From the NCBI GenBank assembly GCA_000430305.1, contig ASZZ01000005.1, positions 62,001-126,000 on the forward strand: 64,000 nucleotides of DNA, written 5' to 3'. The notes under the pieces were generated by a model. The model had not been told where the DNA came from. It saw only the letters and a program-made list of their open reading frames with translations, and ran no database searches. The stretch is from Streptococcus mitis 17/34. Its GTDB lineage: Bacteria; Bacillota; Bacilli; Lactobacillales; Streptococcaceae. The translations under genes and the position numbers were made by a program. This document shows, in pieces, positions 22,204-30,527 of this stretch (within the stretch, counting starts at the first letter, position 1; the number at the start of each line of letters is the position of its first letter).

Positions 22204-22240
22204 GCAAAAAACCCCATCGGTGGCACGGTGGGGCTTTTTT
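22204..22240. terminator. Shared bidirectional terminator of the Fst-type locus
   Basis: AAAAAACCCCA and TGGGGCTTTTTT arms with an inner CG / CG pair, flanked by A-run and T-run so that it can end both the toxin mRNA and the antisense RNA. Confidence 0.85.
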
Positions 22241-22276
22241 AGTTACATATGCTAGAAGCATTGTTTTCCCTTTATG
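22204..22276 (-). ncRNA. Antitoxin antisense RNA (RNA II) of the Fst-type locus
   Basis: Minus-strand promoter TTGAAA (22310-22305), 17-bp spacer, TAGAAT (22287-22282) predicts an RNA of about 70 nt running into the shared terminator, close to the 66 nt of pAD1 RNA II. Its template repeats toxin-mRNA sequence: ATATGCTAGA and TTTCCCTTT occur at the toxin start (22088-22113) and again at 22247-22273, corresponding to the DRa/DRb repeats through which RNA II pairs with RNA I. The remaining bases to xpaC (22311-22492) hold nothing else I can name. Confidence 0.8.
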
Positions 22277-22492
22277 TTTTCATTCTAACACACAACCCCC
22301 GATATTTCAAGCCTTTGTTTTGATATTTCCCCAGAGTGTGTTTGTGGTTTGAATCAGCTTCACTGAAATTAGCACACGCGCTACCAAGTTCCATTCTACA
22401 GCAAAGAAATCAACTCTTTTCTAGGGGATTTCCGCCCTCATTTTTGTCTTTTGTGCTAAAATAGACTTATAAATTGAAAATAAGGAATGTTT

Positions 22493-23299
22493 ATGAAATC
22501 GGGTAATGGTTTTTGGAAAGGCTGTCTCTATTTTTGGGGCTTCTTGTTCTTACTGGGCCTGTTGGTTCAATATGCTCTTCCACTTGCAGCTTGTGTTCTG
22601 CTAGGCTATGGTGGTTACCGTCTCTACAAACGTTGGCGCTATCCTCTTTTGCAGGATCGTTCGCTCGATGATCGGATTGAGCTTTTAAAAGCTCGGATTC
22701 GCCAGGCGGACAAAGATATTCAGCAGTTAGAGGGAGTCTTGGTAGAGAAAGGCTCAGAGTCCTATAAGAGTCTGGCCAATCAAGTATTAATCGAACTGCG
22801 GGAAATTCATCAGGAGGCGGATCATCTCAAGTCCTATATCGATGCTGATGTTTACAACCGTATTGATAAAAAGGTTCGTACAGTACGGGCAAATATCGAT
22901 GTTCAGCTAGAACGTTTGGATAGAGAAAGTCAGGTAGATCTTGAAAATGCGGAGCCAGAGGAACTAGCTCCAGAATTATCCCAGACCTTGGCCAATATTG
23001 CCATTGACCATCAGACTATTTTAGACAAGATTGCTACCTCGGCTGAAGGTGATAAGGAAGAATTGACTGCCATTCATAGTTTGAAGATGGAGAAGTTCCA
23101 AACGATTCTAGAAGGCTATTTAAAGATTAAGGCCAATCCTAAAAACTATAATCGAGCAGAAGAACGTTTGCAACAAGCTAAAGCAGCCATCGAACAATTT
23201 GACCTTGAGCTGGACCAAGTCCTGAGAGAACTCAATGAAACAGATATGCGTGATTTTGATATCAGTCTGCGTATCCTAGAAAAAGATCGTAAAGAATAG
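22493..23299 (+). CDS. xpaC: XpaC-like membrane-anchored protein
   Basis: 5-bromo-4-chloroindolyl phosphate hydrolysis (XpaC) family, about 268 aa. One N-terminal membrane segment (GCLYFWGFLFLLGLLVQYAL) followed by a long charged, coiled-coil-rich domain (about 55-265). I start at ATG 22493, six bases after AAGGA; ATG 22487 abuts the SD. It is paired with telA downstream, the usual pairing in Firmicutes. The biochemical function of the pair is not established. Confidence 0.82.
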   Translation: MKSGNGFWKGCLYFWGFLFLLGLLVQYALPLAACVLLGYGGYRLYKRWRYPLLQDRSLDDRIELLKARIRQADKDIQQLEGVLVEKGSESYKSLANQVLIELREIHQEADHLKSYIDADVYNRIDKKVRTVRANIDVQLERLDRESQVDLENAEPEELAPELSQTLANIAIDHQTILDKIATSAEGDKEELTAIHSLKMEKFQTILEGYLKIKANPKNYNRAEERLQQAKAAIEQFDLELDQVLRELNETDMRDFDISLRILEKDRKE

Positions 23300-23320
23300 G
23301 TTAGAAATAAAGGAGTAACC

Positions 23321-24567
23321 ATGACAGAATTTAATTTTGATATTGACCAGATTGCTAATAATACGGTAGCTAAGGTGGATAAAACAACCCAAATCATCGA
23401 GACCAATACTGGCTCAGATAAGACCTTGACCTTCCTTGAAAAGTTGAGCCCTGAGCAGCAAGAAGGAATCAAGCGCACGTGCCCCAGTTGGTAGACCAGT
23501 TTGTTACCAATCAAAATGCTCTCTTAGATTTTGGACAATCTGCTGTCGAAGGTGTGAACAATACGGTCAATCGTATCTTGTCAGAACAAAAGAAACTGCA
23601 GATTCCCCAAGTGGATGATCTACTCAAGAATACCAACCGTGAGTTGCAAGGCTTTGTAGTCAAATACAAGAACGCTGAAATTGCTGAGTTAGAAGAGAAG
23701 CCAAACTTTTTGCAACGACTGTTTAACAAGAGCAAGAATACGTTGCAGGAATTTTACTTTGACTCAAAAACAGTGGAGCAAAAACTCGATGGCATGGCTG
23801 CCGCAGTGGTCAAGCAAGAAGATGTGCTAGCTCGAAATATCGTCTCTGCTGAGATGTTGATTGAGGACAATACCAAATCCATTGAAAATCTAGTAGGAGT
23901 GATTTCCTTTATCGAAGCCAGCCAGACAGAAGCTGGTAATCGCGCTGCCGAACTAAAGGCCCAAGTTGACCAACTAGATACAAGTACGGTAGAATACCAG
24001 ACGAAGTCTCAAGAATTGGCTCGTATGGCAGAAGTGGTCAATACACTGGAACAACAACATACTGAGTATGTCAGCCGTCTCTATGTTGCTTGGGCAACAA
24101 CACCTCAGATGCGCAATCTTGTGAAGGTGTCATCTGATATGCGCCAAAAATTGGATATGCTTCGTCGCAATACGATTCCAACAATGAAGCTTTCCATTGC
24201 CCAACTTGGTATTTTGCAACAATCAATGAAATCAGGTGTCGTGGCAGATGCCATTGTTAATGCCAACAATGCTGCCCTTCAGATGCTAGCTGAAACCAGC
24301 AAGGAAGTGATTCCTCAGATGGAACGAATTGCCCAAAGCCCGACAGTCGCTGTCGAATCGGTTACCAAACTGGCTGAAAGTCTGGTCGCTCAAAACCAAG
24401 GTATCGTCGCAGCTATTGAATTGGGACGCCAGAAACGTGCCCAACTAGAAACCACTATCGTTAAGTCCGCAGAAATGATCAACGATTCTGTCAAGCTACG
24501 CGATGAGAAAATTGTCCAAGCCTTTCTAGACCAAGGAAAGGCCGCTCAGAAAGAAGTACAAGAATAA
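23321..24567 (+). pseudogene. telA: TelA-family toxic-anion resistance protein, frameshifted near 23468
   Basis: Cytoplasmic helical protein of the TelA/KlaA family. ATG 23321 with SD AAGGAG gives MTEFNFDIDQIANNTVAKVD and so on, but the frame ends at a TAG at about 23492 (IKRTCPSW). The family sequence resumes one frame earlier: VPQLVDQFVTNQNALLDFG to the stop at 24567. Adding one G (AAGCGC to AAGGCGC at about 23465-23468) restores IKA-H-VPQLVDQ and a 415-aa protein, the normal size. Coupled 21 bases downstream of xpaC. True inactivation or sequencing error; see findings. Confidence 0.85.
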
Positions 24568-24574
24568 TACACAA

Positions 24575-24622
24575 GTCCCCTGTAATGTAGATTTGCAGGG
24601 GATTTTGGATTTTTCTATATAT
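24575..24622 (+). terminator. Terminator after telA
   Basis: TCCCCTG / CAGGGGA arms, then TTTTGGATTTTT. Confidence 0.75.
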
Positions 24623-24645
24623 CCGAACATCTAATTTATTTCACA

Positions 24646-24749
24646 AAAAATGTAGTCATTCGGTTGATTTTTATTGTAATGTACTGAAATTAATAAAAAG
24701 AAAAAACGCTTGAATGCGTTTTTCTTCTGTATTGATTCGTATTGAATGC
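24646..24749. other. Ghost end of an earlier related element
   Basis: 24646-24691 matches 34599-34644, inside the right end of the IME, at 38 of 46 bases, although it lies outside the left att site. It then contains a strong hairpin (about 24698-24728, ACGC / GCGT flanked by A- and T-runs). This is what a decayed right end of a previously accreted relative would look like. Confidence 0.5.
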
Positions 24750-24766
24750 TTACTTAACTTCTGTAA
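24750..24766. other. attL of the IME (copy of the rpmG 3' end)
   Basis: TTACTTAACTTCTGTAA matches 34706-34722, the 3' end of rpmG, at 14 of 17 bases and on the minus strand still encodes LTEVK-stop. Confidence 0.65.
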
Positions 24767-24861
24767 GGAGTAGACAGAGTTCTATATAACCCCTCAAAAC
24801 CTTTATTTTAAAGGCTTTGTAATTTATTGAAGAAAAAATGTAGAGACAAATGTAGAGACGA

Positions 24862-26127
24862 TTAAGTAGATAGTTCAGCTATTTTATCTAAATAAATATT
24901 TACTGCCTCTAATTTCTTCTTCGGTGCTAACTCGGCGTATGTATCCATAGTTGTGTTGATAGATTTATGTCCCATACGAACTTGTAGTTCTTTCCAGTTT
25001 GCCCCAGCATTTAACATCATTGAAGCATGAGTATGTCTGAAAATATGGAAACCGTAATCAGGTAAACCAAGAGAAGTTAGTCGTTTTTTTAAAGTAGCAC
25101 GTTCGTTTCTATCGCACATATAATTTCCATAAATCGTTGGAAAGATTAACTTGGATTGAGGTAGACCTTGATTTTTGAAATAGTTATTCATTTCTGTGTA
25201 GAAATCCCTAAGGTCAGTGAGAGTAGAGGTTGGAACGGGAACCTGACGATTACCAGAATCGGTTTTTGCGGTTGGTTTACAAATCATACATCCTTTAGTA
25301 CCAAGTTTCTTATTGGCACTTTTCCACATCAATGTTTTATTTACAATAATTTCATTGTTTGTGAAATCCAAGTCATTTATTTCTAATGCTAGAAGTTCAT
25401 TGATTCGCAATGCAGAAGCGAGTAAGGAATTGCAGATGGTAATAAATCGTCGATTAGCTCTGTTATTAGGTAAAGTTTTTAAGAATGCTAACCATGTTTT
25501 TAATTCTTCATCATGTAAGACCATAGTTCTACGAGAAGCTAATTTAGGCTTTGGAGGGATTTTAATAGTTTTCACTGGGTTTTTAGTTAATCCAAAATGT
25601 GTGATGCCAAAATCGAAAATATCACTAAGTTTGTGAGTGACTGCTCCAAAGTCTTTTGCACTACCTTTTTCAGCACGTTTTTTCCCTGATTCAATCGATG
25701 TTCTAGCTTTTTGGGCGAGATTGTTAACCCATCTTTGAATATCGGCAGATGTAATTTTTTCAGGAATGTAATCCCCGAATGCAGGGATGATGTAATTATA
25801 TACGTATCCCTTCACTCTATTGATTGTATTATGAGAAGTAACCCAAACTTGATAATTATTGAACCATTCTTCTGCAAGTTCAGAAAAAGTGGATAATCGT
25901 TTATCTTCTTTCCTCGTTCCACCTGCTTTTTCAAAATTAACTCTAGCCGTTAGGATTTTACGGTCAAGTTGCCGTAGTGTTTTAGCTGTTATAGACGTTG
26001 TTACTTGTTTGCCTGTCTTTTCATCGATACCTAAGTAAAGGCCTCGTAAAATATAACTAACCTCTCCGTTTGAATTTGTTTTTTTAATAACTTTTTTGTT
26101 ATTGTAAGTTATAGTTTCAGATGTCAT
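24862..26127 (-). CDS. int: Tyrosine recombinase (integrase) of the IME
   Basis: 421-aa site-specific recombinase catalysing integration and excision at rpmG. N-terminal arm-binding region (SYILRGLYLGIDEKTGKQ, about 20-60), SAM-like core-binding region (about 65-165), catalytic domain with Arg in SALRINELLALE, His-x-x-Arg in FHIFRHTHASMM, and Tyr in MGHKSINTTMDTYAEL. The 3' end of the gene runs into arm-type repeats, leaving about 95 bp to attL. It follows the excisionase gene after 92 bp, in the same direction as the relaxase gene. Confidence 0.93.
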   Translation of the reverse strand: MTSETITYNNKKVIKKTNSNGEVSYILRGLYLGIDEKTGKQVTTSITAKTLRQLDRKILTARVNFEKAGGTRKEDKRLSTFSELAEEWFNNYQVWVTSHNTINRVKGYVYNYIIPAFGDYIPEKITSADIQRWVNNLAQKARTSIESGKKRAEKGSAKDFGAVTHKLSDIFDFGITHFGLTKNPVKTIKIPPKPKLASRRTMVLHDEELKTWLAFLKTLPNNRANRRFITICNSLLASALRINELLALEINDLDFTNNEIIVNKTLMWKSANKKLGTKGCMICKPTAKTDSGNRQVPVPTSTLTDLRDFYTEMNNYFKNQGLPQSKLIFPTIYGNYMCDRNERATLKKRLTSLGLPDYGFHIFRHTHASMMLNAGANWKELQVRMGHKSINTTMDTYAELAPKKKLEAVNIYLDKIAELST

Positions 26128-26219
26128 AATGCCCTTTCATTATACGGATATAAAATAAAAAGGCTAAAATAGAACATTTTCTATACATAACAGACAGTTC
26201 TATTTTAGCATAATTCATG

Positions 26220-26468
26220 TTATTTCTCTAAGAATTGGAGAACATTTTCAAGTTTATAGTAAACAGTTCTGGTTCCTTCTATAGGTGGTTCCAGTCGTTT
26301 TAGTCCTTTTTCTTCCCAAGATTTCAATGTATTCGGAGAAATTTGAAGGAGATTCAATAGGTCTTTTTGGGTATATAGACCACAATAATTGAAGATGTGG
26401 GTTTCCTGTTGTAGGATTTGTAAGAGACTTAGTAGTAGGTTTTTAATTTCAAATAGTTCTGAGTTCAT
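26220..26468 (-). CDS. xis: Excisionase-like helix-turn-helix protein
   Basis: 82 aa. MerR/HTH_17-type DNA-binding region in the C-terminal half: YTQKDLLNLLQISPNTLKSW then EEKGLKRLEPPIEGTRTVYY, the layout of recombination directionality factors. It follows the relaxase gene by 5 bases and precedes int, the usual rep-xis-int order of streptococcal IMEs and SaPI-like elements. The role is inferred from fold and position. Confidence 0.82.
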   Translation of the reverse strand: MNSELFEIKNLLLSLLQILQQETHIFNYCGLYTQKDLLNLLQISPNTLKSWEEKGLKRLEPPIEGTRTVYYKLENVLQFLEK

Positions 26469-26473
26469 TATTG

Positions 26474-27670
26474 TTATTCCTTTCTTTGAATAGTTGTTTC
26501 AAACTGTGTGAAGAAGCTATTAGCGCGATGTATTGGCTGAGATTCAAAGGGGTTCGTGAAAAAGTTGCTGTCATCTTTTTCGTATTCCCGACTCTCATAG
26601 TTATAGTGTGTATAAAAGATATTATCCTTTTCAACTAGTATGGCTGTTTGGATTCGTCGTTCTAGCTGGTCGAAACGGTCAATTCGTTTACTGGTTTGAA
26701 AATTATCATACAACTCCTTTGGTGAGTAAGGGCTAGTTATGAAGATTAGTTCAGCGGTTAATGCTTTATCTATATATCTAGAAGGTAAGAAAACATCGAA
26801 ATTATAAGGGTCTAGAATTTTCAAAAGGTCATCATATCGAAAGCTATCTGGTCGCAGTTCGTCAATAATGATAGTTTCCTGGTTTTGATAACTCTGAAAA
26901 GGATCGCGACTTGAGCCTGTTACAAAATAAGAGGTATTTTTATTTTCTGCATAAGTCTTAGCCAGTCTTGTCTTACCAAGTCCCGACTCACCATAGATAT
27001 AGACTACTTGTTTTGTCTTTTGTTCATACTTCATACGATTCAGGAATTCTCTCCCTAATCTTTCTTGCCTTTTTTCGGCAACAGCTTTAAGTCGCGTACT
27101 TGCTTTTGCATATTGACTTCCCGTTAGCTCAGATTCAATCTCTTCTAGAGTTAATAAACCGTCATAAAGCATATCTAGATATTCTCGTATTAGTTCCCCT
27201 TCTTTTTTACTTTGGTTTCGCTCTACTTGTTTTCGAATGTTTTCTAATTTTTTAGCAAAATCAAAGTTACTTATTACTTCCGAAATAGGGTACTGATATT
27301 TATTTTGAGCATCTTTAGTTTGGTGAACAAGATAACTAAAACCATTATTAGGATGCTTGAAGAATTCTAATCGTTCGATTTGAGAATCTTCACGTTTACC
27401 ATTTCGTTCATTAATTTCCCAAGCTATGCTATGTGGGCTACGAGCATGTTTGAAATACATCATGAGATGAATATGGGGTTCTACAGTTTCTCCATCTTCA
27501 TTAACATCTTTATCATGTAAAATTCCTGCCCAGAGTAATGGCTCTAATAACTTAACGATTCTATCAATTTCTTTTTTCCAATCAGATAAAATAGCTAGTC
27601 GCATTTGTTGTGTATACATGATTGCACGCTGTTTAGGGATTTTTTTATTTGTTTTTTTCTCTGAAGACAT
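26474..27670 (-). CDS. Rep_2-type HUH relaxase/replication initiator with helicase domain
   Basis: 398 aa from ATG 27670 (AAAGGA upstream); the longer frame from GTG 27703 has no SD and lies over the origin repeats. N-terminal rolling-circle domain: HUH metal motif PHIHLMMYF and catalytic Tyr in GFSYLVHQTKDA, as in pMV158 RepB. C-terminal P-loop domain like viral/plasmid SF3 helicases: Walker A YGESGLGKTRLAKTY and Walker B ETIIIDELRPD. In streptococcal IMEs such Rep-like proteins act as relaxases and may also drive replication of the excised circle. Its probable DNA target is the repeat-hairpin cluster at 27697-27800. Confidence 0.88.
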   Translation of the reverse strand: MSSEKKTNKKIPKQRAIMYTQQMRLAILSDWKKEIDRIVKLLEPLLWAGILHDKDVNEDGETVEPHIHLMMYFKHARSPHSIAWEINERNGKREDSQIERLEFFKHPNNGFSYLVHQTKDAQNKYQYPISEVISNFDFAKKLENIRKQVERNQSKKEGELIREYLDMLYDGLLTLEEIESELTGSQYAKASTRLKAVAEKRQERLGREFLNRMKYEQKTKQVVYIYGESGLGKTRLAKTYAENKNTSYFVTGSSRDPFQSYQNQETIIIDELRPDSFRYDDLLKILDPYNFDVFLPSRYIDKALTAELIFITSPYSPKELYDNFQTSKRIDRFDQLERRIQTAILVEKDNIFYTHYNYESREYEKDDSNFFTNPFESQPIHRANSFFTQFETTIQRKE

Positions 27671-27696
27671 TTCAAGAATTTCCTTTCGTTTTGTTT

Positions 27697-27800
27697 TTGG
27701 CACATTGGCACAGTTTGAATGCGAGACAATGCCAAGACCAGTCTCGCAGTATTGTTAGTATTAAGGATATTTAGAGTAAGTAGTATCATTGGCACAGTTT
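27697..27800. other. Candidate origin of transfer/replication (dso/oriT) of the IME
   Basis: Three TTGGCACA repeats (27697-27704, 27705-27712, 27789-27796), the last two extending to 13-bp copies ATTGGCACAGTTT, flank a perfect 8-bp hairpin TGCGAGAC / GTCTCGCA (27720-27748) whose 13-base loop contains TGCCAA, the inverse of the repeat core. Direct repeats beside a hairpin just upstream of a Rep_2 gene match the bind-nic layout of pMV158-type origins. Confidence 0.6.
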
Positions 27801-27816
27801 TGTAATATAAAAAAAT

Positions 27817-27855
27817 GGTGGAAGGACTTTTTGTCTTTGACAAAGTCCTTCCACC
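27817..27855 (-). terminator. Terminator between the coupling-protein module and the relaxase module
   Basis: Very strong hairpin: GGTGGAAGGACTTT pairs with AAAGTCCTTCCACC, extended by GTC / GAC past a TT bulge. On the minus strand it is followed by ATTTTTTT. Confidence 0.85.
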
Positions 27856-27881
27856 GATTTTATAGTCTATTTGTTCATATT

Positions 27882-28439
27882 TTATTTCAATCTACTATGA
27901 TTGTAAGAGCCTGTTGCTTGATACCAACGACCATCACTAGGCGCTATATTGGTAAAGAACAAGTCGGGTTCCATAGTGTGTAATTTTGTTTTAATAGCAG
28001 GGAATATTTCTTGTACTTTCAAGAAACTTTCATGATTGTTTGGAACTTTCCACCGTAATATAGCCCCATCTTTTGTATAAATCATCGATAAGGTTAACAA
28101 AGAACGATTGGCCTTGTTGACGATTGATTTTTGAGTAGAAATCTGTTTATTTTGAGTATCGAGAATAGAATCGGACTCAAAATGGGCAAATTTTCTCAGT
28201 TCGTAGGTTGCTCGTAATCCTTTGAGCATGTATTTTATATCACTTTTAAACCAGTGATAAAGGAAAAGAGAGAAAAGTAGGATTGAAAAAATTATCAAAG
28301 GATAGAAAAGAAAAATAACATTTTGATAATTAATTTCAATGTTCAGATTCTGTTGAATCAAGATAAGTATAAATATAGGAAAACAGCTTACTACAGTTCC
28401 TATACATAAGATTTTGAATAGATTATACTTGTTTATCAT
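27882..28439 (-). CDS. IME membrane protein, 185 aa
   Basis: Not recognised. Two N-terminal membrane segments (LFKILCIGTVVSCFPIFILIL and VIFLFYPLIIFSILLFSLFLYHWF), then a soluble domain (about 65-185). ATG 28439 overlaps the TcpA stop as ATGA with SD AGAGGTG, so it is translationally coupled to the coupling protein and may assist DNA transfer at the membrane. A strong terminator follows its stop. Confidence 0.75.
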   Translation of the reverse strand: MINKYNLFKILCIGTVVSCFPIFILILIQQNLNIEINYQNVIFLFYPLIIFSILLFSLFLYHWFKSDIKYMLKGLRATYELRKFAHFESDSILDTQNKQISTQKSIVNKANRSLLTLSMIYTKDGAILRWKVPNNHESFLKVQEIFPAIKTKLHTMEPDLFFTNIAPSDGRWYQATGSYNHSRLK

Positions 28440-29545
28440 AAGCACCTCTTGTTATAGTATGGGGTGAGGAGTGGCATGATGTTGCTGTCATGCTTTCCAT
28501 CACTAAATTTGACAATTCCTGTCCCTATTCCGCTAGGAACAACAATATTTTCAATATGAGCGTTTGGCAATAAAAACTGAGTGGTGTTAGTATTTATCTC
28601 TCCCAAAATAATAGAACAGTTAATTTGTTCTCTAACTGCTAGATTTCCTCCAAATGCGGTAGCATCAAAACGTTGGGAAACTAGGATAAGTGAAACTTTA
28701 GTAGCTCTACCTAGGAGAGCCACAGTTCCTAATAGTTGTGCAAACGTATCTCGTGCTTGTTTTGAAGAACCCTGAACAAGAGCAAGTAGCTCATCTATGA
28801 TAATGTATTTGCGTTTTAATGTAGCTTTTGGGTTTTCTAAAAGTATTTCTTGACGTTCGTAAATCTTATTGATAGCATCCCCCAGAATTTCATTTACTTC
28901 TGTGATAAAACTATTTAAGTTAGCCCCTCTTTTCGGAGACAGGACAGACAGATTTAATTCACGACCTAGAGAATAAATATCGGCACGTTTAGGGTCTACG
29001 GCTACAATATCGTCAGTTATTTTACGAATACACCTAATAAGGTATTCTAGGAAATAACTTTTTCCTGAACCAGATGAACCACTGATAGCTAAATGAACAA
29101 CATCATTTAGATTGATACTAACTTGGTTTGACATGAGCGGAATCCTAATCTCACTAACTTCTTGATTTATAAAATGTTGGATATCAGGAATAGTTAGTCG
29201 AGTTGGAATACCATTTACCCAAGGGAAGAAAAAACCTCTAGCAAGATTAGGGTCACCTGTCTTGTATGGGATGAAAATTGCATTACTTTGTAACATAAGC
29301 GTTTTATACGGGTAAAGGATGCCAGAACAGATATCTGCTATCTTAAAATACAGGCTTTTATCTAAAACATAGGAAACAGGAAGATTGGGAATGAAAAACA
29401 TTCCCTTATCTTCTGCCTCTAAAGAAATGGAGAAAGAGTTTGTAAAGCTCGTTTCTCCGTTGATATCTAGTGTATTGTTGAGATTACTTGTAATGAATTT
29501 AGCTAATTCATTTTCAGACATAGGCATTTTAATAGGGATAGTCAT
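28436..29545 (-). CDS. tcpA: FtsK/TcpA-type DNA coupling ATPase
   Basis: 369 aa. Walker A LAISGSSGSGKSYFLEYLIR (about 147-166), Walker B KYIIIDELLALVQGSSKQ (about 245-262), and sensor-like LILVSQRFDATAFGG. No N-terminal membrane segments are evident; the coupled downstream gene supplies them. TcpA-like proteins pass relaxase-bound DNA to a type IV secretion channel. It presumably lets the IME use a helper element's mating pore. It follows the 107-aa gene by 10 bases. Confidence 0.85.
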   Translation of the reverse strand: MTIPIKMPMSENELAKFITSNLNNTLDINGETSFTNSFSISLEAEDKGMFFIPNLPVSYVLDKSLYFKIADICSGILYPYKTLMLQSNAIFIPYKTGDPNLARGFFFPWVNGIPTRLTIPDIQHFINQEVSEIRIPLMSNQVSINLNDVVHLAISGSSGSGKSYFLEYLIRCIRKITDDIVAVDPKRADIYSLGRELNLSVLSPKRGANLNSFITEVNEILGDAINKIYERQEILLENPKATLKRKYIIIDELLALVQGSSKQARDTFAQLLGTVALLGRATKVSLILVSQRFDATAFGGNLAVREQINCSIILGEINTNTTQFLLPNAHIENIVVPSGIGTGIVKFSDGKHDSNIMPLLTPYYNKRCL

Positions 29546-29555
29546 AAACTACCCC

Positions 29556-29879
29556 CTAAGCTTTGTGAATGCCTGTGGCACGGAAATACGCATTTGATTT
29601 AATCTGAATTGCTTCTAATTTATCAAATGCTATTTTCTCACCAATGTTAAATTCAGATAAATCTGGTTTGTCATCCGGAAGGAACTTCACTTTAAAAGGA
29701 TTATGAGTATCCGTAGCAATCCAAATCTGATAACCAATAACTTTATCTGTCCGTTTATCGTCTTTATATTCATACTGTGTTTCTATTTGCAGTCCTACAA
29801 TATAAGTTGATTCATTTCTAAGAAGTTTCTCAGCATTTTCTGAGCTATAATAGCTTGATGATTTGACTGTGAATGCCAT
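29556..29879 (-). CDS. IME accessory protein, 107 aa
   Basis: Not firmly recognised. Predicted beta-rich soluble protein (ESTYIVGLQIETQYEYKDDK, VIGYQIWIATDTHNPFKVKF), reminiscent of the small proteins at the head of ICE/IME transfer operons (DUF961-like). SD AAGGAGGAG region sits upstream of ATG 29879. First gene of the minus-strand operon, reading away from the palindrome-rich control region. Confidence 0.7.
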   Translation of the reverse strand: MAFTVKSSSYYSSENAEKLLRNESTYIVGLQIETQYEYKDDKRTDKVIGYQIWIATDTHNPFKVKFLPDDKPDLSEFNIGEKIAFDKLEAIQIKSNAYFRATGIHKA

Positions 29880-29933
29880 ATTTTTGACCTTTCTTATTAA
29901 GGAGGAGAATAATTTTTATTCTACAGGAGTAAT

Positions 29934-29950
29934 AGTTGTATTTAACAACT
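29934..29950. promoter_or_regulatory. Inverted repeat upstream of the transfer operon
   Basis: AGTTGT (29934-29939) and ACAACT (29945-29950), 5-base spacer, 55 bases ahead of the first gene; possible operator. Confidence 0.45.
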
Positions 29951-29971
29951 ATAAGTTGATTTATCTCATAG

Positions 29972-30156
<185 letters not shown>

Positions 30157-30194
30157 AGAGATAAGAAAAAATTTTTCATAAAGAAAAAGGGGAG

Positions 30195-30275
30195 GTCGGG
30201 GCGTAGCCCCGTTGAGATAAGTTAGTTTCGGTACCGAAACTAACTAGAATGGGGCAGTGCATAAAAATTTATGCA
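30195..30275. repeat. Cluster of strong palindromes (26-bp perfect palindrome and two hairpins)
   Basis: CGGGGC-GTA-GCCCCG hairpin (about 30197-30211); a 26-bp perfect palindrome centred at 30232/30233 (30220-30245, half-site AGTTAGTTTCGGT); and TGCATAAA-AA-TTTATGCA (about 30258-30275). No ORF covers them. Confidence 0.75.
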
Positions 30276-30353
30276 TTATTAAAAATGTAAACAGTTGAGC
30301 TTTTCTTGGCTGTTTTTTTGTTTTCTAAAAGAAAAAATGAGAGTTTCTTCAAC

Positions 30354-30392
30354 TTATAATTTATAGTAAAGTTCGGGAAAAATAAATTATAA
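30354..30392. promoter_or_regulatory. 11-bp inverted repeat upstream of the surface-protein promoter
   Basis: TTATAATTTAT (30354-30364) and ATAAATTATAA (30382-30392), perfect, ending 17 bases before the -35. Possible operator of the cargo gene. Confidence 0.5.
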
Positions 30393-30408
30393 AATCCTCG
30401 GAAATGGC

Positions 30409-30438
30409 TTGACAAAAGCATTTCGGGGGGGGTATAAT
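30409..30438 (+). promoter_or_regulatory. Promoter of the IME surface-protein gene
   Basis: TTGACA (30409-30414), 18-bp spacer containing a G8-9 run, TATAAT (30433-30438). The G-run in the spacer could slip and vary spacing (phase variation). Confidence 0.75.
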
Positions 30439-30527
30439 ATAGTAGGAATATTTTAAATGAGTCTATAAATCGAATGAGGAAGCGCTTGCTTCTTGGTTTT
30501 GTTAACGACTTTTATAAAGGAGACAAT

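Noticed and set aside
23146-23514. 122-codon minus-strand ORF across xpaC/telA
   Set aside because: Shadow ORF opposite a good coding frame; serine-rich antisense translation.
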